From Pyxicephalus adspersus (taxonomy: Eukaryota; Chordata; Amphibia; Anura; Pyxicephalidae): a DNA stretch of 64,000 nucleotides. The translations under genes were made by a program, and so were the position numbers. The notes under the pieces are model-generated. The model did not search any database. It was not told the origin of the DNA and worked only from the letters and a program-made list of their open reading frames with translations. The stretch's first letter is position 1. The number at the start of each line of letters is the position of its first letter. Below are positions 25,501 through 39,900 of the stretch, piece after piece. The stretch lies in assembly GCF_032062135.1 (NCBI RefSeq), contig NC_092861.1, positions 115,394,817 through 115,458,816 of the forward strand, read 5' to 3'.

Positions 25501-28500
25501 GTTCAGGTATGTGCGTATTTAATACTGTAATTATGACAGAAATATTATTATTTTATGCTACTCCTTTATCATGTATAACTATGATTAATACATAAAAAAA
25601 CAAAACTATCTACCCCCTATTATGAAATACTTTGTTGTCTTTCTGTAGTAGATCTAGAAATCATAATAGAACACCCATTTTACATACAATCTATATTGAC
25701 ATCTTTTTTATGTGTAAAATATTGTATTTCCTATATACATAAATATATATTGTTGAGTAACAAACACTAATAAAGTAAAAGGATACCACCAGGCAACAAA
25801 TGAACACATGAATAAACACTTATGTGTAGGTAGAGATGTTTATCCATTCTGGGACCACAGACATCCTACTAGCATTTTTTCTAATAAAATTCTACTATTT
25901 AAGTGTTCCAGGTAAAATATAATTTCTGATATTCAAAAATCACCCATGGAGACAGTTATTCTTCATGGGAACAACTTCCTCACCATTTTCTTCAACCTAT
26001 AGATAAAATATTGGTAGACATAGAATATGGTGAGGATCAATGCTAAACTACAAGAAAGTCCAAAAGAAGTGTACTTACATTAGATTCCAAGAAAAAAAAC
26101 TCCAATAAATTAACTGAAATCATGGAAAATTTCCGTGGGATGCCAAAGGCATTCCCTGGAATAAAAAATCCACAAATAGTCCCTAATATAAAAGTTACTG
26201 CCTCTTCTTGGGTCCTTAATGTGAGTAACCATAACAATTAATGATATTTTTCTTTAGTTACTTGCTGTCAGATCACCTAACAGCTGAACTACATACAGCA
26301 TAAAAAGCACACACAATTCAATCCAATTATGTATTCACATAAAAAGTATATATAAATGAAAAACATTTTTTCAATTTTTTGATACAGTTGCCTTATTGCT
26401 GTCTGTGTCCCCAATGGGGAGGGTAACCTCCTTTTAGTATTGGCAATTGCTATTATTAAGGAAAAGTAAATGGAAAAGTTTTACATTTGTCATGACTGTG
26501 AAGGAAGATCTTCCAATGGGGACAATTTGGTTAGATGACAATGGTCTAGGATGGAAATTCACCTTACTTTCAGGTAGTTTTATCTTTCTATCTGATATAC
26601 AATCATAAAAAATCAGTACTACTTTTCTACACTGTCCACATTCACTGCAGAACCACTTCATCTCTTGTACCACTCACCATGGGGAAGCTTAATTTCTGAG
26701 TGATTTCTTTGTAGTCTTCATTGCGTTCTTTCACCTGGGTCTGCCCAGCAGTAAAGTGACTACAAATAAAACAAAAACTTGTGCTATAGAACTGGAAACG
26801 TATGGCTACTGCTCCTTTGTTGCCAGTTTTTCCTCCCATGCCAGTCTTTACAGTGTCCACTGCCACATCTCTGTAACAGAAATAAACTAGAAGTAATCTA
26901 ACAAACAGCACTACGTAATATGTTTGCGCTATATAAATACTGTTTATTAATAACAACAAATGTGTATACAGCTCATAAATATAAAACAATGTTTCAATGT
27001 TCATTATAATAAAATAATCAAATACAATTAATAAGTTATAATAAGTGCAGTCATACAATTCTTAGCACCTCTAAACCTTGGAAACTTCACCACACACAGA
27101 CTTACAAAAACCACCCGAGATTCAGACAGACCACCCAGCTTTCTCCTAGTCATGAGCAGTTATAAATATATTGGTGAAAATAAAAATATATGCTTATGAT
27201 TTTAATATGGATACATACCTGATGAATGGCATGTGGTATGGCCTTACAAATATAAAAAGGCAGACTCCGACAAGCTGTCCAAAGGTTAACAATATATATC
27301 TATGTGTGCGGGATATTGCCTTTTGGATTTGTTCAGCCCACATTTTCCTATTTGTTGTACTGTTAATAAAAAAAAAAAAAAAAAAAATTGTGATTAAACA
27401 TTAAACAAAAACAATTGATTAACTTTTCCAACTTAATTAGGAAAATGTTTATTAAACCTTTTTCTGAGCTCTGCCTTAATGTGTTATATGTGTGCAAGTG
27501 TAGCTCCATACTATTACATAAATAAAAGTGAACCTGTGCTTTGCCCAAACATAGTTTACATGCTTATTTATATTCAGGAATACTAAGCATTTCCAGAACT
27601 GAACATGGGGATGGGGGAGCAAAATAAAGGCGCTGTTTTATTCTAATTGTTAAAGCACTGATTTCCTGTTCAACTTGTAGAAAAGATGGGATAGTTTAGA
27701 CGTTTACTTTAATAAAATGAAATATTAAAAATCAATATACTTACAAGATATGGTTTATAGCTTTTCACTAAATTTTAATTGTGCAAAAAGGGGACATTTC
27801 CTACCCATCCTACCCAACAGTCCATGACTGAATTTCTCTGTCTCTCAAATAGACTTTCAGTCGGTTTACTCACAGAGCATTTGCACAAAAATGTATTGTC
27901 AGCTCAGAAACTGATGTGACTTGGGTGCCTGTCCACTCGAGTTGGAGCTTGTTCATTGCTATCATCAACTTTCACAGGTAAATCCTGACTGTGTAATCTC
28001 TTCTGATTTGTAAAGCTACGTACACACTTCCAATTATTATCGTTGTTAAACGAACGACGAACGATCCTGCACGATATCTACGAACGATCGCATAGCACCG
28101 ATCCTGCACATACAGATAACGACACGATCGTTCGTAGATATTGTACACACAATAGATACGATCGTTTGAGCGATAGAGGGAGTGACGTGCACGACAGGAA
28201 GTGAACGAACGTTCGTTCGTCACGCATGCTCAGACCATGGACGATCAACGAACGATCGTACACACGAAAGATGGTCAACGATCGTCGTCCAATCCGATCC
28301 GCCGGTCCGGTCGCTCGTTTCCAACGACTTTCCTCGTTCGTCGGCGTCGTTGGTTACTTTTTTTACAAACGATTTTTGCCCAATCGATCGTTCGTCGTTC
28401 ATTTTGAACGATAAAAATTGGAAGTGTGTACGCAGCTTTAGCAAATCTCATCTTTTTGTAATCAGACCCCTGCAGTGGGCTAAATGCTCTGAGCTGGCAC

Positions 28501-30932
28501 TACTGCCAAAACTAGATTCTGTTACATTGTAAATACACCCCTGGTATGTTTATCTAAATAGGAATTTCTGCATTTAGATTAGATGCTCACTAGATTTATT
28601 AAATGCTCACTAAATCTGGTGGAAATTTCAAAGATAAAAACAGACTATATCTTTGTGTGTATTTACTATACAAAATTTTGAATTTTTAGCCCTTATTAAC
28701 AAAAAGATGAATGCAGCCTTCCATACAAATTTGTCTAGCATTCCTTTAACCTATTTTTAACTGGCGAGTGCCAGACATGGTAATTAGTGGATTACCACCT
28801 CCATGGGTATGCCTATGACAAAAGAGTGATGAGAGTGCAGACCCCCAGGCATGATGATAGGGGGTCTCCCCAGTGCCAATGGTGGTGATGATAAGTTTAA
28901 CAGGCTCTTCATCACTGCCAGTTTCCAGAACAATTTTTGAACTAGGGGAACCCTGAGGACAAAAGTTCCCTATGAAACCATTAATCATATTTGCCCAAAC
29001 AAACCTATGACACAGAATGTCACTATTACGGCTTTCATTTTGGATAAATACTGTCAATATGACTGACCTGGCACTAACAATGTTTCCTGCATTCAGTTCA
29101 ACCATTTCTTCAAATCCCACTGCAAAGATGTCTGGAGGGTTGTTTTCATCATCTAACATATAAGAGAAAAACATACACATAAAATGAATTATTTTTTAGG
29201 CTTTAATCTCGTATCTCTGTTTAAATAGGGTAATCACCAATAATAAAAGCAAACATGTAGCATGAGAAATTCAGTAAAATGTTCATGTTCAAGGTTTTAT
29301 ATCCTTTTATGCATATTTTAAAAGACACTCTAGCTGTTTTGTATATCTTGTTGAATATAATTTTTGCAGAGGCAACACTTTTCAAGGGCACTCATATCTT
29401 CAATTAGAACATTGTAAAAGCTGTTTTTATATTGCTTGTACTGTTTGTACTGAATAACAGCTGGAAAGGAACAACTAATCTAACTTAAATGTGTAAATCT
29501 CATTTTTGGAAGCTTGGCTGAGCGCCAGGATTATGTTCAGACAAGCCACTACTATTTATCTTTATTCAAAGAACACACTGCAGGAAAAAGTTATAAAAAT
29601 GCATTCTGCATAAAAACCTAACATGCAGGCAAAATATTTGTGCAGTTGGCAAGGTGGTAACTTTTTCATATTTTACACATGTACCGGTACATCTTACATT
29701 TTGTATGTTCACAGATTTTGTTCTAGCCACACACGATACTGTATGTTCCATACAGGGTACAATTACTGATGATGTGGAATAATGGGGTGTAAAAAGAAAT
29801 TAGATAAACATGTCAAAACATCCTTAATAGCAAATACCCACCTTGAAAATCAGGAAGTCCAGATAACTTAGGGGCATCCAGTAACCAATCTGTTAGCTCA
29901 CTTGAGCTAAGGATATTGCTTCGGAACTGCTTCCCTCCATTTACATTCCAAGTACCCATGGCCACACGAGTCTTCTTGTAATTCGTAAACTCAAACTGAC
30001 GTTCTGACATAGCTTTTACCACACTGGGATTCACTGCCATACAGAAAAAAAAATGTTTGGAAAGCTAATTAATCACATTTCATCCCTGACTTGTTTAACA
30101 ACTTAAAAAGAGTATTGGTAATTGCATGTGTTTTGTTAAGCTGACAACGACAAATATATTTAAACCCAACAAAAGCTCCTTGTCCTGTAAGAAAAATAAT
30201 TGTAGCCAGCACATTGGAGGTCTATAAGCTGTAGGGCTTAAGCAATGCAAATTATTGGGAACACATCTCCAGTACCAGGGCAATGCTGTTCACTTACTCT
30301 AGGAAACATTGCTAATGGTTTAGAAGAAGCACTAAACAAAACGGTACAAGTTAACAGGCTTTCTGTTTGAATCATTAGTTACCTTTATCAACTGAAGAGA
30401 CAGATATACATCACTAAGAAATCAAAAAAATAGAAAAAAAAGAAAAGAAATCTAATTGAACACTAGGAAAGGGGGATTTTTGTACTTTTTTTATTATTTA
30501 AACTTGAATATCCACATTGCTTTAAGCATCCAGCAGTTCATTTTTTGGACTGATTGTTGGTTTACATATACCATTACTCTTAGACTGTCAGATATAAGTT
30601 ACCAAGAAGAGAAGCACTGTCCATTAACATCCGTCCTTTGTCTGCATATTCATCATTGTAGAAGTCGCCCATTAACAGCAAATCAATGGCTTCCTGCTTT
30701 GCGCTATCAAAGAAGTTTGTCTGAATTGTCCTGGATACAGTGCGGGCTCCATCTTTAAGTTTTCCAACCTTTAATAAAAGAAGATTGACTGAATAAGCAG
30801 GATGTGTAATGATAGTTCACAAATGTAAAAATTGGGAGAGTAATCACATCACTTTGCAATGGCTGGCAAAGTACAAATAAGTTTTCTTGCACAATGCCTG
30901 TCTGAATCTTACACTGGCCACACTTCTGGGAG

Positions 30933-30983
<51 letters not shown>

Positions 30984-33900
30984 TACATACACACACACAC
31001 ACATATACACAATATACTTATACTCGTATACTTATGCACCATTATACAAATAATTGTGGGATAATACTTTAAGTTATAGGAGGTACAATAAAGTGCAAAT
31101 CAATACTGTTTGTATGTGATTCTGTTTGTTTTTGTGAGGTTTTTGAGTATTTTTTTTATGTTATGTTTTCCAGAAACAGTATATCCTATAATTTTAGTGT
31201 TTATCTAGGAGTCTGGGCTACATATTGAAATACATTTTAAAGTTCCAGAATTTATCCTCACCTTAGCTTTGCCCTCCAGAGCTCTGCTTCCTGTGAAAAT
31301 CATGCTCAGGTTATGTCCATTGGCAGACCACATAGATTTGTAGGACTCTTCAAATCGCTCCATAACAGGCTTCATATCACCTAAACCAAGACTCTCAAGC
31401 TGGGTCCGCAGAACCTTTACAAAGAACAAAAACTCAACTTACTAGATACACATCAAATCCTAAATTTAGTCAAGACTTTTTCCAGTAGTATAGGATAATG
31501 GGCCTGATTTATTAAAGCTCTCCTGGTGAAGCTGGGTGATCCATCAAACCTGTACTGGATCTGGTCCAGGACTCAAAACATTTGCTAGCAAATGACTGAC
31601 GAAATCCATTCCAGGTTTGCTGGATAAACCAGCTGCACTGACAAAAGTGTATCCCCAGCCTTGGAAAGCGTTAATAAATCAAGCCCAATGTGTCACGGTC
31701 GTATGTGTCCCGTAGACCTTGTTTATTCATTATTATGTGGTCTATAAAATACTTAACCTAAATTTAATTTTTAGATCATTTTAAACATTACATTTTTAGT
31801 TACAATACATATACTTTTGGTAAAAATATTCTTAAAATTCACTTGCCTCAAGTGCAATGTAGGCCTGAACACCATTAGTGCGATGTAAGCAGTCTAGACA
31901 ATTAATTCGAAAGGTTCCCTTCTGCACCCTGTTAAAAAACATTGCCAAAATCAATCAGAGCTCTTGTCCATAGAACACTTTTCCAAAGACAGAACAGCAC
32001 TGTACATTAAACAGGGGTTGCGAATTACAGACAGATACAGTGACACAGGATGAGCAGAGGACCCTGCATGGAAGAGCTTACAATCTAGGAGGTGGAGGAA
32101 GTATTACACAATAGGAAGGGAGATATAAAGTGATGGGAATTAGTGAGAGAAAGGAGACAGATGGGTAGGCAAGTTTGGGTTTTGAGAGCTCTTTTAAAAG
32201 AGCAGAAAGTAGAAGCAAGCCAAATAGGAGTCGGGGTAGCTCTAGAAATGTCTTGGAGCCATGCGTGTGATGATGATGAAGGTTATGAGTGAGGAAGCTA
32301 TTAGTAGGTCATTGGAGGTGCGGAGAGAGTGGCTAGGAGAATATATGTCTACCAGGTAAGAAAGTTAAGTAGAACAAGAACTGTGGAGGGATTTGAAGGA
32401 AAAACCTCTTACCGCTTAGTTAGGTTTTCTCCTTCTGTATAGACCCCAAACTCCTCCAAGTTAAGTTTTAACTGGGGTTTCAGCATGTTTTCCAACTTCT
32501 CTATCTTTCCTCCTTTGACAATCTGGTGGTAATCAAAATTAATCATTGGCACGTCTTCTGCATGCTGGGATGCCCATAGTAACTTCTAAAGAAAAAGATA
32601 ATGTATAGTTAAATAAAACTATACATTAAAAGAAAAAATGGCTAAAATGAAATTAGATCAGGGGTCCTTCACATCTTGGTTAAATATAATGAGTTCAAGA
32701 AAAAAAACAAAAAAACAATCAATCAATTATGTTCTAGGAGGTAAAGTATAAACTAAATATTTTGTTTATAATGAGGTGATTCATTTTTGTTGGATTTATT
32801 TGGTGCTCCCTGACATCAATAAATTTAACAAAAAAAAAAAAAAAAAAAAACTATTGCGGTTTACCAGGATAATTGTATAGTCAACTTTTAAAAAAAAAAA
32901 AAGCAGAATTCCACAGTTTGATTTAATTTTAACATATATTACTTATTTGCCAAACCTACATGTCAAACATACCCTGGAACCTAAAGTTTAAGACAATAAT
33001 GCAAAAATATTCCAACTTCCATTTTCTCACTCTTTGAAGCCATATGGTTAGGATACACTGAAAAACATCCTACTTTTAGGAGCTAGCAGCTAACATGGTG
33101 TAAGGCTGTAGGCTTTCAAATTCAGCTAGCATTGAAAACTCAGGTCTCCACTTACGATACAGAAGTAGTTCTTGATCATGTGATCAAAGGGGAAGAAACT
33201 TCCCCCAGAGTGACATCATGATGCCAGAACCTGCTTACTCACCCATTACAGGTCTGAGCCTATGATGGGAGAGTGGGCAGGTTGTGTCCAGGGACACAAC
33301 CCGCCCACCTCCCCGAGCCTGCAAACTGTATCAGAGACATGGTCAGGAGAAGGACCCCCCTTGGGGGGCACACCCGCCAGAGCCGTGGCCCACCTGTCAG
33401 CCCGCCTGTCACACCTGTGGGCCACGGATCGGGGGTTAAGGACCCCTGCTGTAGGGCAAATTCAATAGCTGACTGGGCTCCTTATTGCATATCAAAGGTC
33501 AAACATGCTGCTTGTCTGTCCATTTACGTACAGAGGAACTAAACTTAAAAAAATGCTTACCTTCAATTCCACAAGGCAGTCTGATCACTCCAGGGGTGCT
33601 TTGCATGGGGGTCCCGCATCGTCCCGGAGCTAGTGCTCCAGGGCGCCGCCATTTTCGTCTGCGCATGCAAGAGATCGGCAAAATTTTCTCTTTGCTCAAA
33701 AGGCTCCTTCTGCGCATGCCCGAGATATATCCTGGGAGGCTTTGCACTCCCATTCATTCTCCCCTAGGCACAGAATTAGGGGGCAGTGCTGCACCCTTTT
33801 TTTTTTTTTTCAAAAAAGGGTGTTCCATTAAAGAAAAAAACAGTTGTCCACCCTTATATGAAAAGTGAAAATTCTGAATTTAGGTACGCCCTAAACTATT

Positions 33901-36900
33901 AAAAACACCAAAGCAATAGACTGCACATTTTTTACATTAAAAAAAAAAGTAATGGTTTAGCCCTAAATAACTTTAGTTTACATCATATCAACTTTAAGTT
34001 AGAAATTCTAATCATAAAGGTGTATTTACACTATATGGGAATTTACCTTAAAAGCACGGCTTAGAACTTCTTCTCCACCTTTGCTTCTCAAAAGGTTAAC
34101 AATCACTTGTTTGCCATACTGTTCTTTTAAAAGCATCATGTGTCTAAACAAAAAAAAAATAAATAAAAAGGTTTTAGTTAAAATAAAAGAATACTTTTTT
34201 TAAATACAATAATTGTAAACTAATACCACCTGAAATGTTATCAGCCAGCATCACAATACTCATATATTCCTTTGTTTTTGTTTTTTTTTATACATTTTGA
34301 TAATTTTTATGATAAATATCCACTGTAACCATTAACATAGAAATATAGATCTATTAAAAAACTTTTCTAAATGTTAAAATGTATTTAAACAAATACAAAT
34401 TTCGAAGAAACAAGGTATATTGCACCTTACCAGATATTAGATGTGGGGAATGTGTTATTCTGACAAAAGAACTATCTTTACTTATTTCTGGTGACCCTGC
34501 CAGTAACATACTTGCGGTCCTAGGGTGATAACACTTGGATGTGGGGGGCCTAAACTGTAGTTAAGATTTATGACATCAGCACCGACCAATCACAGAAGAC
34601 AACACACTGACTTCTTTTTTGGTTAGGGAGTGTGGGCAGGGGGCTTGGGCAGTGGGGAAGGGCTTGTGGGCAGAGAAGGTGGTCAGGAGTGGATGGCAAG
34701 GTCAACCTGCCCCACACAAGATGGCCACTTCCACTGCAGGCGCCACTAGCATGTTGGGGGGGGGGACTGATATTCCAGTGCAAGTATCAACAGACATTTA
34801 TTGTTAAGTCTGATGTTAGAGATTAGTTCCACTTTAAGGGAAGTTGCTCAGTATATCACAGACGGAATCTCAGAAGGCAGATACCAGTTCAGTGCACATA
34901 AATGGACAATGACACATTTTGTTATCATCCAAACTAATGTACCCTACCTAAAAAATTTAAAAAGAAAACCATGCACAATATTTTATCAGTGGTTCCCTTA
35001 CTGGTAAATACTGCCAACTTCACTGCATGGAGATGAATAAAGATTTGTTAATCTGCTTGCAGAACATGACCTTACTAAGCCTGGTAGAATAAAATCTTGG
35101 CTGTGCTAGGGACTTAAATCACAATGACCTTTGCTCTTGGTCTATTCCAAGGAATATGAATACAATCCTAGTTTCAAAAGGAATGACAATACAAATACAG
35201 AAAAAAATAGCTATAAATATGAAGATATATCTTCATTAATCTACAGTTTAGCAGTTGTCTAAATGTGTATATATGTTCCAAATACTTTTTTTTTTATTAT
35301 CAAAAAATAAGATATTTGCACATAGAAGCAACAATAATTGCTTTTAAAGTATGTAGACTCTGCTTCCTGCTTTGCCAAACCTTGTGGAGCGAATTTATTC
35401 ATGTGAAGAAGCAGCCAGATGAACACTGCCACACTCTGTGATGACGGGTAATCATTGGTAAATTCAAAGTGTCTATAAAAGTGTAAAAGGCCCATACCTA
35501 AAGAGGGTGAATCATAAGGAATTACTACACTGTAAACGGCCCATGGCGTACCTATATATGATACAACTTTAAAGCATGGTTTACATTAGTGGTCGTCAAC
35601 CCTTTGAAGCTCGCGACCACTAAATGCACGGACTCCGGACTGCGCATGTGCGGGGAGCCATGTGTCACTCAAAGGGGAAAAAAAACTTCCCCCATATGTC
35701 ATGATGTCAGAACCTGCCCACTCTCCCATCGCAGGTCTGAGCCTACGATAGGAGAGTGGGCGGGTTGTCCAGAGACACAACCCGTTCACTGCCCTAAGCC
35801 TGCGATGTGCACCGGAAACTTTCTGGGGGGTGCACCGACCAGAGCTGCGGCCCAGCAGGGGTTGGGGACACCTGCCTTACATACTTACTCAAACTATAAG
35901 CTATATGACTTTTAGGGTGTTGATGCTACATCTCTATGTCTTTCTTCAAATAAATAATAATCATTTTAAGTGTTTTTAAATAATAAATCATACCTGTCAA
36001 ATGCTGGTGCATTGGCCTCCAGTCCTCTAGTGAGTTTAAGATGATGGGATCCAACCTGCAACAATGGAGTTTACGAAATAAAGTCTTGTCTGAAGGTGAG
36101 CAGTATAAGATATATAATTTACTCTAATCATTTTCATAATCATAATTTTCTATAATCATTTCCTGATGGTTACTTTAATATGTTTGGAATGTTCTTACTA
36201 TAGTTATAGCATGTAAACACAATACCTTCTGTGATCAGTTCATTTAACGCAATGAACCCTTTGCACTGTACAAGCTAAATTTGCCTTGCAAAACCTAACA
36301 ACTTTCATCATTAAGTGTGCAAACTCTTTTTCAGAACGAAAACAAATATTATTCTCCCTTAATTAGCTAAATGCATTCCAAGGATTTTAAGCAAACATCT
36401 TTGCAATGTCCAACCTGCTGCTTTTTCTGCTAGCACTTACACAAGGACAACAGAACTGATCACATCAGTCACACTGCTGCAGTAAGATGATTTTGTTTTT
36501 TTTCCTTAAACAAAAAAGAGGTTATAAAATGTAAAATGTTATTCACTAAAGTGACCCTGTCACTATATAAAAGCTTTGTTAGTCAACCCAAAAGTTATTT
36601 CTGTGTGACAAATGTTTAATAAATACATGGTCACATCGTATTCTGTCAAATATTGTTAATGGAAAGTAACATCACATTCAGGTAATTACACAAGCAAAGA
36701 AATCATGGCTCTTTTATGTGTCAACAATCTTTATGTCTTTCATAATCTGAAAGTGGTTGTTACAAATATAATTCTAGAAGGATTTGTTCGGGTTTCCAGG
36801 TAAGCTTCTTACATGTTGTAATACACAAATCCATGCCTGAGTTAACAATAGGTTATGCTCCTGTTACACTTTGTGCTTTTCATCCAGGCAGTTAAATATG

Positions 36901-39900
36901 TGTTTCATATATTGCAATAGAGGAAAATAACTTATAAAAGGGATAATTTTCTCCAAGTAATACACGCCAATACTGCTTTCTTCACAGCATGATGTCATCT
37001 GTTCTTAAGTACCCCCCATAAAATTATTTAGCTCATCTTGAAGTATCTGTAAGACTTAAGAGTAGTATAGAACAACTAGGACACAATTTGCACAAGAAGA
37101 GGTGTATTACATATAACAAATTGGGTTTTATTTAATGGCTGATTTTGTTTAAGCACATATATAAAATGAGTCAGAGAATAAACCATAAATCAAAAGTTTG
37201 CATTTGGCAGCTGTCTGCAGACAATATAAATGCAACACACAGAAAAAAAATAGAATAAAAAAACTATAGAATAAAAGAACTGCAGTTTTTGGCACATCTA
37301 AAATGTTTCACATGACCATATTGTTCTTTAAATGCACTGTAGTCATTATCTCCATTGCTAATCTGAGGCTTTTAAGAACCGTGTAGAAATGTACCTGACC
37401 TGCAACATTGGTCAGTATGACAGTAAGCTCTCTTTCGTGGCTCTTGGCTCACTTCTGTTGATAAGTAGGAAAATCTGTTCAATGAGCAAGAAACGTCTCT
37501 AGAAGCTCTTAGTAGATCAGCGGGGATGCTGCAAACCTGTTACCATATATTCATTTATCTACATGTAATTAACCCTTTCTTTGTTCTTCAGAAGAATGTT
37601 CCTTCTATTCTGTAACCGTGACCTGCTACTTCATTGAGCCATATCCTCCATCCTTCTTTCTGGTCCATCATTATGATTGGTGACCTCACTGATTTATAAC
37701 AATGTAGGAAAAGGGGAGTTTGGTCCACAGCCTGCATCAGTAAATGTTCAATGATCTCTGGTCAGAATATCCAGGTTTTTTGTTCTTTATTAAAACACGT
37801 CGGCAGTTGAAAGTAGGAACTAGGGTATATTGGGTTTAGGCCACCAAATCCATTACACTTAACCTGAACATAAATCCTAAAGATAAAATTATTGAATGAA
37901 AGCAGTTAGGAAAGCAGCTAGAAACACTACCTCTGCTTTAGGATCCTGACAGGAACCCATATTGATCCAACATTTTACTTCTATGTGAACAATTCAGGAA
38001 AAGAAGTACAATATATCAGTGCAATACTATGATTAGTCACTGACCATAAAAAGAGTTTTGAAAATAAAACAACATGCCATCAATATGTAGCAAGATCTTT
38101 TTATTGTTCCTGTCTTTAATAGGTCTATCATATTTGTGAGCAAATACCTATTAGGGGCAAGTTACAGGGTGCAAGGTTGCAAGGCAAAATTTAGGGCCAA
38201 TGTATTTCAGCACACATTTCCTGTTTTTGACCAACTTTATTAATAGACTAATAATAAAGCTATCCCTTCTGATGAAAAATTAGATAGAATTCACCCGATA
38301 ACATGAACAGTATTCTCCCCAGCCCCTTTTAGCTGGGCGCACCACCCGGCAATTTTCAGGAACCACCCGGCTGTTTCTGGGTGGTTACTGAAGAGTTGGG
38401 TCACAAATCAGGGCCTTTCACCCGCCTACAATTTCTTTCCACCCAGCTTTAAAAAATTTCTGGGTTGAGCACTGATGAATAAAGTTAAATGTGATCCTTA
38501 CAGTAATTTCATATAACTTGAAAAATGCCTTGTCAAAATGGTATGAAACCATCAGGCTCTAAATAACTTTCAGACAATATACTTTACCTGTAGTCCCGGC
38601 TGTTCCCAGAATATTGGGACGGATCCTCTGATTTGCACGAAGGATGATAGGTCATTATCATCTACATATATTGTCTGGAAGGAGAGAATAAACATTTATT
38701 AAAGGCTGTACTCAACTCTTCTACAAATTGGTAAAAACAAATGAGATAAAGTCTGTCCCTTTGTTGTACAAAAGAAACACAGAAGTAATAAGTGTGCTCT
38801 TCCTATCTAAACACAGCAATGTTACAATACATCATCAGGTAAAATACACTGCAGATAGCATATGTCAGTATGTTGAAACACTAAATACATTACCTGTCAG
38901 CATAGTGGGTAGGGGCTATATATTCTTGTCAGTAAGGTGCTGCATTTTTAATGTGCAACTGTAAGAGGTCGGAACATCTGTAACAGGGATGCTTGAGCTA
39001 GCTCGTACATTCATTGGACATGATGGTCCATATCCACAAAAGACAGCCAGACCACAAAAAAATGGCAAGGATACAAAAATAAAAAATACATACATGCAAT
39101 CCTATCGACTGCTGATAAAATAATGCTTAGATAAGTGACATTAGATAAAGTATGCAATGTGAAACTCAATGCAGTTACCGTACTCCACATATAATAAATG
39201 TCTATCAGACAATAACACAAGATCATACCAACTGCGTACATTTCATGAAATGTCCTAGCTTTTCATAATCACACAGACACACTGCAGCAAACCCACTTTA
39301 TACACCAATATTTACATCTATTTGTGGCACCCCAAAAGATACAAGATCTGCAGCATTTCATTTTTGGTTATTTTTATTATTTTTTAAATTTAATTCCAAG
39401 CAGATATAAAACATACAAATTAACATAACACCATATGTATTATTTTATTTATTTATATATTAGCTTGGATTAAGTTCTTGCAAGCTACCATACAGCAGAA
39501 CTTTGATTTGAGGCATAAGCAGCATAAAGGAGCCGACCAGTTGTATGGCAGTTCACTTATGCCAAAAAGAAATATGCTGATGGGAGAAAACAGCAGAGTG
39601 ACCCAGAGATAAGCTCATCAGTCTGGTTCTATCCTTTTGACTTTCACATAGGGCAGTACACACATCTGAAAGAAGAGAAATACAAATTCTTTGACAAGTT
39701 AAACATTATACTGTATATTTTAGTGTTTTTTACGAAAAGTCCAACTTTATTGCCCCTGATAAGATAACATCTGACATCATGTCTCAAAGCCCCTCAGAAG
39801 TTCTCAATCAAGTCACATGGTATTTCTTGATAAAAGGTGTCCTGAAATAAGTTTCAAAAATGATTATGTGATTTTATCATGTTTACCTCACTGAACCCAT

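Noticed and set aside
28182..28532. 116-codon plus-strand frame and overlapping frames on both strands
   Set aside because: They lie in the family C MITE. The Arg/Ser-rich peptide is a by-product of CGATCGTT repeats.
33485..33868. 127-codon plus-strand frame
   Set aside because: It sits in a T2-like MITE next to a hAT MITE; no protein family resemblance.
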